This document shows, one piece after another, positions 18,469-28,250 of a DNA stretch of 64,000 bases. Below the pieces are notes generated by a model. That model did not search any database. It saw nothing but the letters and a program-made list of their open reading frames with translations, and was not told the origin of the DNA. Every line of letters starts with the position of its first letter. Position 1 is the first letter of the stretch. Source of the DNA: Thalassoglobus sp. JC818. Lineage in GTDB: Bacteria; Planctomycetota; Planctomycetia; Planctomycetales; Planctomycetaceae. A program made the position numbers and the translations under genes. Location: positions 186,001 through 250,000 of the forward strand of contig NZ_JBFEFI010000007.1 in the NCBI RefSeq assembly GCF_040717535.1, read 5' to 3'.

Positions 18469-19380
18469 TTATTCCGGCGATGTGAGTCGTGTCTGGAACC
18501 GATTTCCCAGAGCGACAAGCGTTGGAACGTCGAGTTGTTCCGCTCTTAATGTTGGGGACAAGTCCATCTCTGACAGCAAGTCATCGACGTCCTGCTTTGT
18601 CAGCTGTTTTCGATACATCCCCACGAGGACGCTTCGCATAAACTTTCTGCGAAAGCCGAACAGTCTTCTGATGAAATCCTGAAAGAAGGCCCGGTCGTGG
18701 ATTTTCTCGCGGTGTTTCTCGTTCGGGACGATCTTCATGATCGCGGAATCGACTTTCGGACGCGGCCAGAAAACAGTCGGGCCGAGTTGCTTCAACATCT
18801 CGACGTCGCACTGAGATTGCAGCCAGACAGAAAGTGCTCCGTAGTGCGATTGTTTAGGGCGAGCCTGCATTCGCAATCCAAGCTCGTACTGAATCGTCAC
18901 CACCATTCTGGACCAAGGGATCTCTGTCGCCACGAGATTGGAAATGACCGGCGTGGCAATGCTGTACGGAAGATTCGCCACGAGTTTGAGTGACATTTCC
19001 GGCGACTCATTCAATCGACGGTTGATTTCCTCAATGATCTCAGGTGCAAATGTATTCTTATTCTTGAGTGCATCCTGACGAATCAGCGTGACGTTGTCGT
19101 ACGGTGCGATCGCATCGGAAGCGAGCAGATGCATGTCACGGTCCACTTCGACCGAGATGACATGTCCTGCTTCACGAGCCATAAAGGTGGTCATCCCACC
19201 CGTACCTGCTCCGATCTCTAGCACGAGGTCGTTCGAGTTCAGTTCCGCGTTTCGAACCACGAACTCGATGATGTTCAGGTCAATCAGAAAGTTTTGTCCC
19301 AGGTGAGTCCGGGGGTGAAACCCGTGCTCCTGAAACTTCCGCATGAGATGAGATCGTGTTTGACGTTCCGTATCAGACAT
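18469..19380 (-). CDS. rsmA: 16S rRNA (adenine(1518)-N6/adenine(1519)-N6)-dimethyltransferase
   Basis: A 303-residue KsgA/RsmA methyltransferase that dimethylates two adjacent adenines in the 3' hairpin of 16S rRNA during small-subunit maturation, using SAM. Visible motifs are 'LGQNFLID' (motif X), 'DLVLEIGAGTGGMTTFMA' (SAM-binding motif I, about residues 51-68) and 'VANLPYSIATPVI' (motif IV, NLPY, catalytic). The C-terminal helical domain includes 'RRLFGFRRKFMRSVL', a basic RNA-contacting part. It is slightly longer than the E. coli enzyme at both ends. The ribE gene lies 15 bases away and is upstream on the same strand, so ribE-rsmA form an operon. Confidence 0.95.
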   Translation of the reverse strand: MSDTERQTRSHLMRKFQEHGFHPRTHLGQNFLIDLNIIEFVVRNAELNSNDLVLEIGAGTGGMTTFMAREAGHVISVEVDRDMHLLASDAIAPYDNVTLIRQDALKNKNTFAPEIIEEINRRLNESPEMSLKLVANLPYSIATPVISNLVATEIPWSRMVVTIQYELGLRMQARPKQSHYGALSVWLQSQCDVEMLKQLGPTVFWPRPKVDSAIMKIVPNEKHREKIHDRAFFQDFIRRLFGFRRKFMRSVLVGMYRKQLTKQDVDDLLSEMDLSPTLRAEQLDVPTLVALGNRFQTRLTSPE

Positions 19381-19395
19381 CGCATTGTTTCCGCG

Positions 19396-20001
19396 TTATT
19401 TCACGGCTCCTGTCAGCATTTTTTCCATATACTTCCCGACAATATCCGTTTCGATGTTCACTCGATCTCCGACTTTCCGTCGACCGAGCGTCGTCACTTC
19501 CAGTGTGTGAGGAATGAGTGCCACGCTAAAGCGATCCGCTTCGACATTCACCAGAGTCAGAGAGATCCCGTCGACCGCGATTGATCCCTTAGCCACCATT
19601 TGTCCGGTGAGATGCTGCGGAACACGGAACCACATGTTGACCCATTCGCCTTCTGTCTCAATCGCATCAATGAGGCCGGTTCCGTCGATGTGCCCTTGTA
19701 CGAAATGTCCGCCCATGCGATCCGTTGGTCTTAGCGAACGTTCGAGATTAACTGGAGTTCCGACTTCGAATTCGCCCAAATTCGTCTTCGACAGGGTTTC
19801 CGAGCCTGCTTGAAACCACAGGCTCTCCCCGTCGTTTCGAATCACAGTCAGGCAACATCCATTGATAGAAATGCTGTCGCCGATTTCAACAGACTCGAGA
19901 TCGCGCATTTCAGATTGAGGCGAGATCGAGAGGACAATTCCCGGTCCGTCAGGTTCTGTTGAGATGACAGTTCCGATTGCTTCAACCAATCCGGTAAACA
20001 T
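19396..20001 (-). CDS. ribE: Riboflavin synthase alpha subunit
   Basis: A 201-residue enzyme that dismutates two 6,7-dimethyl-8-ribityllumazine molecules to riboflavin, the last step of the pathway. The start ATG at 20001 gives 'MFTGLVEAIGTV', the universal riboflavin synthase N-terminus; the frame stays open for 61 codons upstream, but that stretch overlaps the terminator-like inverted repeat at 20099-20153. Two lumazine-binding repeats are visible, the second opening with 'GGHFVQGHIDGTG' near residue 97. 'SISINGCCLTV' and 'SIAVDGISLTLVNV' are the equivalent strands of the two repeats. No FMN riboswitch is seen upstream. rsmA follows 15 bases downstream. Confidence 0.96.
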   Translation of the reverse strand: MFTGLVEAIGTVISTEPDGPGIVLSISPQSEMRDLESVEIGDSISINGCCLTVIRNDGESLWFQAGSETLSKTNLGEFEVGTPVNLERSLRPTDRMGGHFVQGHIDGTGLIDAIETEGEWVNMWFRVPQHLTGQMVAKGSIAVDGISLTLVNVEADRFSVALIPHTLEVTTLGRRKVGDRVNIETDIVGKYMEKMLTGAVK

Positions 20002-20079
20002 TTTGGACTGTATTCCAGTTTGAGTTTCGAGGCGATCAAGCGGTTCGTCAGCAATGATGTTTGGGGCTCGCGGTCCCGA

Positions 20080-20153
20080 TTTTGTGTCGAGCTTAAAACA
20101 ATTCAGCCCGAAGCAAGACACGCTGAGTGCGAATCTCGCTTCGGGCTGAATTG
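20080..20153 (-). terminator. Long perfect inverted repeat with T-tract, minus strand
   Basis: Arms at 20099-20114 and 20138-20153 are perfect 16-bp complements (CAATTCAGCCCGAAGC and its reverse complement) around a 23-base spacer. On the minus strand the stem is followed by TGTTTTAAG, so it fits an intrinsic terminator for the cysteine desulfurase gene that ends at 20301, placed before ribE. The long spacer is unusual, so a leader attenuator for ribE is an alternative. Confidence 0.65.
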
Positions 20154-20300
20154 GATGAACATTATGTACCGTTCCATTTGCCAATTATGACAACATGCTT
20201 GCCGGTTGTCCAATCCATGAAGTTCGATCAGTCGACTTCACGAGCGGACGGAAGCTGTCCCGATGGGGATTTCAGGAAGGGGTTGGAGATCGGTCAAACG

Positions 20301-21425
20301 TCAACTGCGGAGTCGTTGAACAGTCTCGCTAATGATCTGAACAGCTTCTTCGATCTCGTCGATGGTATTTTGCGGACCAATCGAAAACCGAAGTGATGAG
20401 CTGTAGATCTCCGAAGGAAGCTGCATCGCGAGAAGAATCGGAGCTGGTTCTGAAGATCCACTGGCACATGCACTGCCATGCGAACAGCAGATCCCAGCCA
20501 GGTCGAGTGCGACGAGTAAAGCATCTGCGTTGCATCCGGGAAAAGCAGCGTGCAGAGTGTTTGGGAGTCGGTGCTCGATGCATCCGTTCACAACAAACGG
20601 TTCGCACTGTTTCGCAAGTCCTATCTCGAAACGATCGCGAAGAGACCGCAAGTGGGCGATGTGTTCGTCCATATGTTGATGAAAGATTTGCATCGCCTTC
20701 GCCATACCAGCGGCAAGTGCGACACATTCTGTTCCGGCGCGTCGTCCCTGTTCCTGATGCCCTCCCAGCGATTGCGGAATGACACGAGTTCCATCTTTGA
20801 CAATGAGCGCCCCGATCCCGCGCGGTCCGCAGAACTTTTGAGACGCGATTGACATCGTCGTCGCTTTAAGATCTCGAAACGACACGGGAATCTTACCGAC
20901 CGCTTGCACCGCATCGACATGAAACGGAACGCCATTCCGTTCGCAGTATTCGCTCATCGGTCCAAGATCGAGAACGGTTCCGGTTTCGTTGTGCGCCAGA
21001 AGCGCCGTGGCGAGAATCGCATCATCCCACGGAGCCGCGGTCAGCGAATCCTGTACAAGTTGGCCTCGGTCATTCAATTGCAACCGATGCTTTCGCGATC
21101 CCAATTTCGTCAGGCGTTTGACCGCCTCTTCAGTCGCTGGGTGCTCCGCTGGAGGCAGAATGATCGTGCCTTTTCGTCCGGCAGCTAAGCCAGCAATGGC
21201 CAGATTGGAAGCTTCGGTTCCGCCACTCGTGAAAACGACTTCATCTGAAGAGCAGTCGATGATCTCGGCGATCATTTCTCGAGAGTCTTCGAGAACCTGC
21301 CGAGCCTTGCGACCGGCAGAGTGTCGACTTCCCGGATTTCCGTAAGCCACCCGAGAGACGCGCGTCATCTCTTCAAGCACTTCCGGAGCGACCGGAGTTG
21401 TCGCGTTATTGTCCAGATAAATCAT
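20301..21425 (-). CDS. Cysteine desulfurase (NifS/IscS family)
   Basis: A 374-residue PLP enzyme that removes sulfur from cysteine as a protein persulfide for iron-sulfur cluster and thio-cofactor synthesis. The start at ATG 21425 gives 'MIYLDNNATTPVAPEVLEEM', the standard N-terminus; the open frame upstream to 21509 is not conserved-looking. The PLP lysine is in 'SIASQKFCGPRGIGALIV' (Lys197; family form is S-x-H-K, here S-Q-K). The catalytic Cys is in 'HGSACASGSSEPA' (Cys320), the short loop of the group I (NifS/IscS) class. 'NETGTVLDLG' and 'FHVDAVQAVGK' are cofactor segments. No iscU or suf genes are adjacent. A strong hairpin follows downstream. Confidence 0.93.
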   Translation of the reverse strand: MIYLDNNATTPVAPEVLEEMTRVSRVAYGNPGSRHSAGRKARQVLEDSREMIAEIIDCSSDEVVFTSGGTEASNLAIAGLAAGRKGTIILPPAEHPATEEAVKRLTKLGSRKHRLQLNDRGQLVQDSLTAAPWDDAILATALLAHNETGTVLDLGPMSEYCERNGVPFHVDAVQAVGKIPVSFRDLKATTMSIASQKFCGPRGIGALIVKDGTRVIPQSLGGHQEQGRRAGTECVALAAGMAKAMQIFHQHMDEHIAHLRSLRDRFEIGLAKQCEPFVVNGCIEHRLPNTLHAAFPGCNADALLVALDLAGICCSHGSACASGSSEPAPILLAMQLPSEIYSSSLRFSIGPQNTIDEIEEAVQIISETVQRLRS

Positions 21426-21631
21426 CTCACCAGCGTATTCGAGCTTGTGCCGCTTCCAGTCCATCAATGTCGCGAAGGCACTTGCAAAGAATGACCTTCG
21501 CGAACTCACACGAGCTGTCTGAAAAGAATCCCTTATCCACGTGCTTCAGCGAATGCAATTCCCTCAACCAGTTCAACAGCGGTTGTGATGACCAGAAGAC
21601 GACTAAGGATTCTCAATGTTCGAACGGGTTC

Positions 21632-22915
<1,284 letters not shown>

Positions 22916-23280
22916 CTTCACAGTTCCTGTCTTGACGTCGAGGTGATAACTCGGTGTTCCGTACCTGGTTATCGATCGTTTCAGAAGCGGTTCGCCACAG
23001 GCTTTTTCGGATCATCTGGAAAGTGATGGTCCCCAATGTCTTGGCTGGCTTCTTCAATTATTGATGATTCTGTCGCTGTCGAAATTTCCAGCTGTCAGTT
23101 GCCTGAGATTATAGCGGCACGACAGAGAAAATGAGAAGTGCCGTCTTCCTGGCAGATGCACTCTCAGGTCTCTTCCGAAGTTGGCCTGACAGATCGACTG
23201 ATCATTTGTAAACTTGTTCGGCTGAAGGCTGACAGGAATCTAACCGTTTGACAACTGCTTTTGCGACAAGAACTTGAAAT
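22916..23280. other. Divergent intergenic region between fabF and a PQQ-like gene
   Basis: 365 bases without a supportable gene; small open frames here have no family features. A TTGACA hexamer at 23248-23253 stands 27 bases before the PQQ gene's ATG, but no convincing -10 box is at the right spacing. No hairpin or repeat of note. Confidence 0.4.
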
Positions 23281-24522
23281 ATGGACAACCCTCTCTTCAC
23301 TCGAAGCATTGCCATTTTGCTCACTTTTTTTCTGGCGTGTGAGTTGGACACCTTCGCTGGAGACTGGCCGCAATGGCGCGGACCGATGCGAAACGGGCAT
23401 TCTGAAGAAGAACTCCCTGTTGGCTCAGAGCTGATACTGCCCACGGTTTGGGAAACTTCGGTGGGGACTGGCATGTCGTCGCTGGTGGTCAGCCAAAACC
23501 GTCTCGTGACAATCGGGAACGTGGATGACCATGACATTGTGCAATGTCTCGATGCAACAACTGGCGATTCTCTGTGGCAGCACCGATACCCGGAACCGTT
23601 GGACCCGAACCTGTTCGAAGGCGGACCGACGTCGACGCCGCTCATCGTTGACGGGACTGTCTACACGATTAGCCGACAGGGGAAGATCTTTGCTCTCGGA
23701 TTAGAGAGTGGCCTCGTTCAGTGGGAGTTTGATGTCCTCGAAGAACTCGAACTGAACGTTCCCACCTGGGGATTTTCCGGGTCTCCGCTTCAGTACGGGG
23801 AAACAGTGATTTTCAACGTGGGCAGCCACGGACTGGCTTTGAATCGTCAAAGCGGCGAAATCGTCTGGCAATCGAACAACGATGAAGACGCTGGTTACAC
23901 ATCGCCCACAATCTTCGAGTCCGGCGGGAAAGATTATTGCTTGATCGTTTCCGGGAAGACGTTCAACGTCGTTCGCCCGGAGTCTGGAGAAGTGGTCGCC
24001 TCGGAACGCTGGATCACGCGCTACGGAATCAACGCAGCCGATCCGATCGTGCTCGACGAGGAACATATTCTTCTCTCCTCCGGATACGGAAAGGGGACTG
24101 CTTTGTTCCAGTTTGACGACGAAGAGCTTTCACAACTCTGGAGAAATCGCGATCTTCGCATCCAGATGAGCCCGGGTGTTCTCGTGGACGGAATCGTTTA
24201 TGGAATTGACGGTGATGCTGGAAATGAGTCCGCCCTGGTGTGTTTGAATCCAATGACTGGAGACGCCTACTGGAAAGAAACCATTCCCGGACCTGCCAGC
24301 TTGCTGGTCGCTGAGAACGCGATCGGGATGCTCGGAGAATCGGGTTTGTGGACCCAGTTTCGCAACAGTAAGGAGGGTTTTGAGTCTCTCGGAGAGAGCG
24401 AAGTGAACTCGACGAGATGTTGGACTCCACCGGTTCTCGCTCATGGACGGCTTTACACACGGAATGCAAACGGCAGAATCGTCTGTTCAGATGTGCAGGT
24501 TTCTGCTGCGGAAGGCCAGTAG
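23281..24522 (+). CDS. Secreted PQQ-like beta-propeller repeat protein
   Basis: A 413-residue protein with an N-terminal signal peptide ('SIAILLTFFLACELDTFAG') and then 'DWPQWRGPMRNGHS', the hallmark opening of planctomycete PQQ-binding-like outer-envelope proteins. At least five propeller blades are recognisable by tryptophan-docking-like motifs such as 'DATTGDSLWQHRYP', 'LESGLVQWEF' and 'RQSGEIVWQSN'. The fold resembles PQQ dehydrogenases and BamB, but no quinone-binding or calcium residues could be recognised, so enzymatic activity is not implied. It probably acts outside the cytoplasmic membrane. The sigma factor gene starts 43 bases after it, so it may share the transcript. Confidence 0.85.
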   Translation: MDNPLFTRSIAILLTFFLACELDTFAGDWPQWRGPMRNGHSEEELPVGSELILPTVWETSVGTGMSSLVVSQNRLVTIGNVDDHDIVQCLDATTGDSLWQHRYPEPLDPNLFEGGPTSTPLIVDGTVYTISRQGKIFALGLESGLVQWEFDVLEELELNVPTWGFSGSPLQYGETVIFNVGSHGLALNRQSGEIVWQSNNDEDAGYTSPTIFESGGKDYCLIVSGKTFNVVRPESGEVVASERWITRYGINAADPIVLDEEHILLSSGYGKGTALFQFDDEELSQLWRNRDLRIQMSPGVLVDGIVYGIDGDAGNESALVCLNPMTGDAYWKETIPGPASLLVAENAIGMLGESGLWTQFRNSKEGFESLGESEVNSTRCWTPPVLAHGRLYTRNANGRIVCSDVQVSAAEGQ

Positions 24523-24565
24523 GATGCATATTTTTCTGTTTTTGTGATGATTTTCCAACAGCACG

Positions 24566-25231
24566 ATGCGGCGTGGTCGTAGAAATGGAAACGGAAATCA
24601 GATGAACGGGCAGCCCATGACTCCGAATCGATCACTGACCGACGAATATGACATTCTGGTGGATGCCGGATCGCAATCGAGTGATGCTCGGTTGGTGGAA
24701 GAAACGAAAAAAGGGAACAAGCAGGCGTTCGGCGAACTCGTTCAGAGATACGAACGCCGACTGATGCGTGTGATTGGCCGCTTCGTTTTCGACCTCGATT
24801 TAATCGACGATTTGGCTCAGGAAACCTTTATCCGAGCATACGAGCGATTGGACCAATTCGATCCCTCACGACGATTTTCGCCGTGGCTGTTTCGAATTGG
24901 AGTCAATCTGGCACTCGACCTGCACCGTCGACGAAAACGTCGAGTGTGGACAATCATGTTCACGGATCGATCAGCCGATCGATGGATTGAGAACCCTGAA
25001 GCAGATCCGCGAAACGTCCGTGATCTGCAGTTAGAAGTTCAGGCGGTCATTCGAGAGATTCCTGAGAAGTACCGAACGGTTCTGATTCTGAGAGATATGG
25101 AAAACTTCTCGACGTCAGAAATCGCTGCGATCCTCGACCGGAAGGAAGCGACAGTTCGCTGGAGGTTGGCCGAAGCACGGAACCGATTTCAGGAGCTTTG
25201 GGAAAAGAGACAAAAGCAAGAAGCGGAGTGA
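24566..25231 (+). CDS. ECF-type RNA polymerase sigma factor
   Basis: A 221-residue sigma-70 family factor with the two-domain ECF layout. Region 2 is at about residues 48-120 ('LVQRYERRLMRVIGRFVFD', 'DDLAQETFIRAYERL', 'FSPWLFRIGVNLALDLHRRR'), which contacts core enzyme and the -10 box. Region 4 at about 155-215 ('EIPEKYRTVLILRDMENFS', 'EIAAILDRKEATVRWRL') is a helix-turn-helix for the -35 box. A ~40-residue N-terminal extension precedes region 2; ATG at 24602 is a possible later start. The anti-sigma-like gene at 25453 is 221 bases downstream, the usual arrangement in which the factor is held inactive at the membrane. Its regulon is unknown. Confidence 0.93.
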   Translation: MRRGRRNGNGNQMNGQPMTPNRSLTDEYDILVDAGSQSSDARLVEETKKGNKQAFGELVQRYERRLMRVIGRFVFDLDLIDDLAQETFIRAYERLDQFDPSRRFSPWLFRIGVNLALDLHRRRKRRVWTIMFTDRSADRWIENPEADPRNVRDLQLEVQAVIREIPEKYRTVLILRDMENFSTSEIAAILDRKEATVRWRLAEARNRFQELWEKRQKQEAE

Positions 25232-25452
25232 GTGAGGCGAAAGCGGTCGCGACAGGAAGTGCGGCGGTTTTGCAGTTCAGAGGAATCCAAAACAGCCTCT
25301 GAGACTTTGGATGTGAGTTCGCGGGAATCAATCGATTCCCAGTCGAGAGAGAATTTGAGAACTTTTCATTGTTTTCACAATGAGTTGCCATAATAGGGAT
25401 GATTTCAATTCATCGGCCCAGTTGCCAGTGGATGTTGAACAGAGAAGTAACC

Positions 25453-25929
25453 ATGAATTGTCACGATGCAAAACGTTTGATGGCGCTGCGACTTGGTCGC
25501 GACGAAGCCGATCCTGCGGATTGGGAGCAGGCACGTCGACATGCATCAACATGCCTTGAGTGCCGGAAGCATTTCAAGCAGCTCAAGAGCGCGATGACGG
25601 TTCTTGAACAGGTTGATACCGAGTCAACCTACGAAGTCTCAAAGAGCCTGTGGCCAGAGATTGAAAGTCGACTGGCGAATCAGCCCGGTCGTCGCAGTAC
25701 GTCCGAACGCTCGAAGTGGATGCCGGTTGTCTCCTTAACGGTGGCTTGCATGCTGTTTGTCGTGGTCTGGTTTGTCCCAGCCCAGAATCCAGCTGGCAAC
25801 TCACACGTCCCCGGGATGGGCAGGGGAATGGGCCCGATTCCAGGAGCCTTCGACGGCTTTCACGCTTCCGACCAAGCATCGTCGGAATACGCTCATAACA
25901 AGGTGGAAGAAGACGATCGTTCGCTGTAA
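25453..25929 (+). CDS. Anti-sigma factor-like zinc-finger membrane protein
   Basis: A 158-residue protein. The N-terminus has a ZAS-type zinc site, 'NCHDAKRLMALRL' and then 'RRHASTCLECRKHF' (His-x3-Cys-x2-Cys), which in anti-sigma factors clamps the cognate ECF sigma factor. A single transmembrane helix is at about residues 98-117 ('MPVVSLTVACMLFVVVWFVP'). The ~40-residue outer tail is Gly/Met-rich ('GMGRGMGPIPG') and has no recognisable sensor domain. The ATG at 25453 starts at the zinc motif; the frame is open upstream to 25399. Its position after the sigma gene supports the role. A hairpin follows at 25961. Confidence 0.85.
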   Translation: MNCHDAKRLMALRLGRDEADPADWEQARRHASTCLECRKHFKQLKSAMTVLEQVDTESTYEVSKSLWPEIESRLANQPGRRSTSERSKWMPVVSLTVACMLFVVVWFVPAQNPAGNSHVPGMGRGMGPIPGAFDGFHASDQASSEYAHNKVEEDDRSL

Positions 25930-25960
25930 CGCTCTTGCGAATGTAGAGTTTCACTCTTCA

Positions 25961-25981
25961 AGAGTCGATTTCTACGACTCT
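25961..25981 (+). terminator. 7-bp hairpin after the sigma/anti-sigma pair
   Basis: AGAGTCG-ATTTCTA-CGACTCT is a perfect 7-bp stem 31 bases beyond the anti-sigma stop. There is no T-tract, so intrinsic termination is doubtful. A GGGG/CCCC pair follows within 25 bases, and the motif CGGGCG occurs three times at 26011, 26040 and 26072. Confidence 0.35.
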
Positions 25982-26163
25982 ACTATCGGGGCAAAGACCC
26001 CTCTAAGAACCGGGCGCTTTTGAAGAGGAGAACGCGTCGCGGGCGCTTCTTCATCTATCGTCTTCTAGAAACGGGCGGTTCGATCTCTTCGCTTCGCTGA
26101 CAATAAAGCGAATGACCTTGAAGGGGCGATTTCACGCGAGTTGAGAGACAGCTCGAAACAGCC

Positions 26164-26391
26164 CTATTGCGGGAGTCTACAGCAGTGTGGGTTACAAGGA
26201 CCCGCTTCCGGCGGAGGGCAGCTGTCTCCGAGGACTGGAAAGCTGTTGCCTGACACTCTGCCAGCTGGGGCGCTGATTAGACGTTCCAGCTTCTTGCTGC
26301 TGCAATTGGGACAGGCGGGCTTTTCGTTGGAGCGAACCAGCACTTCAATCTCTTGGTCACATTGTGTGCAGTGATATTCGAAAGTTGGCAT
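26164..26391 (-). CDS. FmdB-family zinc ribbon protein
   Basis: A 75-residue protein starting 'MPTFEYHCTQCDQEIEVLV', the standard FmdB/regulatory zinc-ribbon opening (P-x-Y/F-E-Y-x-C-x2-C). The second knuckle is 'ACPNCSSKKLERLIS' (Cys-x2-Cys), followed by a Gly/Pro/Cys-rich tail with several extra cysteines ('GPCNPHCCRLPQ'). FmdB-like proteins are small and poorly characterised, named from proximity to formamidase operons; a nucleic-acid or protein-binding role is likely. The ORF is open upstream to 26484, but ATG 26391 gives the family start. The terminator of the preceding PQQ gene lies just upstream. Confidence 0.85.
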   Translation of the reverse strand: MPTFEYHCTQCDQEIEVLVRSNEKPACPNCSSKKLERLISAPAGRVSGNSFPVLGDSCPPPEAGPCNPHCCRLPQ

Positions 26392-26433
26392 TTGTCGTTG
26401 TTGTTCAGGAACTGAATTGGAAGCGGTTGACAG

Positions 26434-26470
26434 AAAAAGCCTGCCGATCGCACGTCGCGACTGGCAGGCT
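26434..26470 (-). terminator. Intrinsic terminator, minus strand, for the PQQ gene at 26511
   Basis: A perfect 8-bp GC-rich stem, AGCCTGCC (26438-26445) with GGCAGGCT (26463-26470), is followed on the minus strand by TTTTCTG. It lies 41 bases after the stop of the PQQ-like gene and separates it from the fmdB-like gene. Confidence 0.8.
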
Positions 26471-26510
26471 CTATTATTTTCCAATCTTGCCGTAAAGCAA
26501 GACTCTCGGA

Positions 26511-28172
26511 TTACTTTTCACCGATCGCGTACAACGTGTCTTTCGTGGTGATGTAAAGAACACCGTTTGCGACGACTGGAGTACTGTAGACCGAGCTGTC
26601 CATCAGGTTTTCTGCGAGCAGTTCCATCTCTTTGCCGTGAGTGAAGACAGCGATGTCGCCGTCTTCGTCACCGATGTAGACTTTCTCGTCCACGATCAAT
26701 GGGGAACCCCAGGCAGCGGAGAACATGTCGTAGTTCCAGTAGGACTTTCCGGTTTTCGCATCGAGGCAGTGGAAGATTCCGGAGAAGTCAGCGATGTAGA
26801 GCAGGTCATCTTTGATGGCGACTGTTCCACATGTGCGGTGCATCTCTTCTTCGAACTCGATGTCCCCGTCGCCGTTGGTATCGTCACCGGTGTAGTGCCA
26901 GACAACAGCGGAGTTTGGGTTCTCTTTGACCGACTCTCCCTGATCGGGATGAATTTTCTGCAGTCGGCGAGTTCCATCGTTTTTGAAGTCGATTTCGTTG
27001 CCATCTTTGTCAACAGCAAGGGTCGGGCTGACGTCGCCACGTTTGGTGGGATCGATACACCACAGGTGACCGTTTCCTTCCCCGTGTTCAGGGTCTTCAC
27101 CGACTCCGATGTAAACGAGGCCATCGTAAATGACTGGAGTTCCAATGAGGTGATTGCGTTCGCTTCGACCGCTGACTGAGTACATCGAGTCTTTTGGGTT
27201 GCTGTCGAATTTCCAGAGCAGCTTTGCACCACCATTCCCATCTCCGGCTGGGTCGAATGCGTAGAGCCAGCCATCACCACCACCGAAGAAGACCATCGCC
27301 TGGCCGTCGATGACTGCATAGGAAGGAGATGACCACTGTCCGTGAAGGATGTTGAGGCCGGGAGAATTGTCGGTCCACAGGACTTCGCCGGTGTCGCGAT
27401 TCATCGCAATGAAGCTGGCAGCGTTTGGCGAGGGAATATTGACGTGAGATTCATCGACACCGTTCGAGGTGTTCACGAAGAGAACATCGCCGATGCAGGC
27501 AATTGAGCAGTTACACATGTTGTGCTGTGACACGCTCAGTTTGCCCATCATGTCATATTTCCAGAGAATGTCGGCTTCGTCTTTGTTCTCGTTTCCTTCA
27601 GCTGTGAAGGGGCCGTCATTTTCTCCGTCGAGGAAACCTTCTGCATCGAGGCAGACGACTTCTCCGCGGCTGCTCACAAACCAGACGCGATCACCTTCTG
27701 CGTAAGGGGCAGCACAGATTCCCTGATCTGGCCAGTCGTGAACACGACCGGTGGAGAGTTTCTGGCTGGAGTGTTGCCACTTGAATTCCCCTGTTTTCTC
27801 ATCGATGCACAGCAGCACACCGAGGTCGACCGATTTTGGAAAGCGAGCAAGATATCCGTGGTGGTTGTTCGTTCCGACGTAGATGTTTCCGTTGGCAACA
27901 ACGACGTTTCCGTACGTTTGTGAGCCGAGTGGTGTTGACCAGATGACTCCGTCACCGGCTTCCACGTCAAACTCAGTCAGGATTCCGGTCTGCGCGGAGA
28001 CGTTGTTCTTGTGGCTCCATCCACCCCATTGAGGCCAGTCGCCTGACCCAACGTCCATCTTTGAAATCTCTTCCTGGGCAGCTGCAACAGAATCGTAATC
28101 CTGGGCAGAGCAGACCGTCACCAACAAGCTGAATGCAGCCGAGTACTGCAGAAACTGAAAGAAGCGGGGCAT
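26511..28172 (-). CDS. Secreted PQQ-binding-like beta-propeller protein
   Basis: A 553-residue protein with a signal peptide ('MPRFFQFLQYSAAFSLLVTV' then a cleavage-like 'CSAQ'). The propeller begins 'GDWPQWGGWSHKNN', a planctomycete PQQ-like opening, and continues with repeated blade motifs ('CIDEKTGEFKWQHSS', 'MNRDTGEVLWTDNS', 'LDAKTGKSYWNYD'). Asp/Gly-rich calcium-like loops are present ('GDDTNGDGDIEFEEE', 'DPAGDGNGGAK'). The ATG at 28172 has an AAAGGA ribosome site; TTG at 28193 is less likely. It lies downstream of the larger PQQ gene on the same strand, 78 bases away, so the two may form an operon. No enzymatic residues could be assigned. Confidence 0.87.
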   Translation of the reverse strand: MPRFFQFLQYSAAFSLLVTVCSAQDYDSVAAAQEEISKMDVGSGDWPQWGGWSHKNNVSAQTGILTEFDVEAGDGVIWSTPLGSQTYGNVVVANGNIYVGTNNHHGYLARFPKSVDLGVLLCIDEKTGEFKWQHSSQKLSTGRVHDWPDQGICAAPYAEGDRVWFVSSRGEVVCLDAEGFLDGENDGPFTAEGNENKDEADILWKYDMMGKLSVSQHNMCNCSIACIGDVLFVNTSNGVDESHVNIPSPNAASFIAMNRDTGEVLWTDNSPGLNILHGQWSSPSYAVIDGQAMVFFGGGDGWLYAFDPAGDGNGGAKLLWKFDSNPKDSMYSVSGRSERNHLIGTPVIYDGLVYIGVGEDPEHGEGNGHLWCIDPTKRGDVSPTLAVDKDGNEIDFKNDGTRRLQKIHPDQGESVKENPNSAVVWHYTGDDTNGDGDIEFEEEMHRTCGTVAIKDDLLYIADFSGIFHCLDAKTGKSYWNYDMFSAAWGSPLIVDEKVYIGDEDGDIAVFTHGKEMELLAENLMDSSVYSTPVVANGVLYITTKDTLYAIGEK

Positions 28173-28250
28173 AAATGAATCCTTTGGTGGCAATTTCGTC
28201 TCTTACCGAATTCTGTAGAAAATTGAACGAGGATATCAGCGTCGAATCAT

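Noticed and set aside
20002-20300. FMN riboswitch upstream of ribE
   Set aside because: The conserved RFN element segments are absent; the inverted repeat there is better explained as a terminator.
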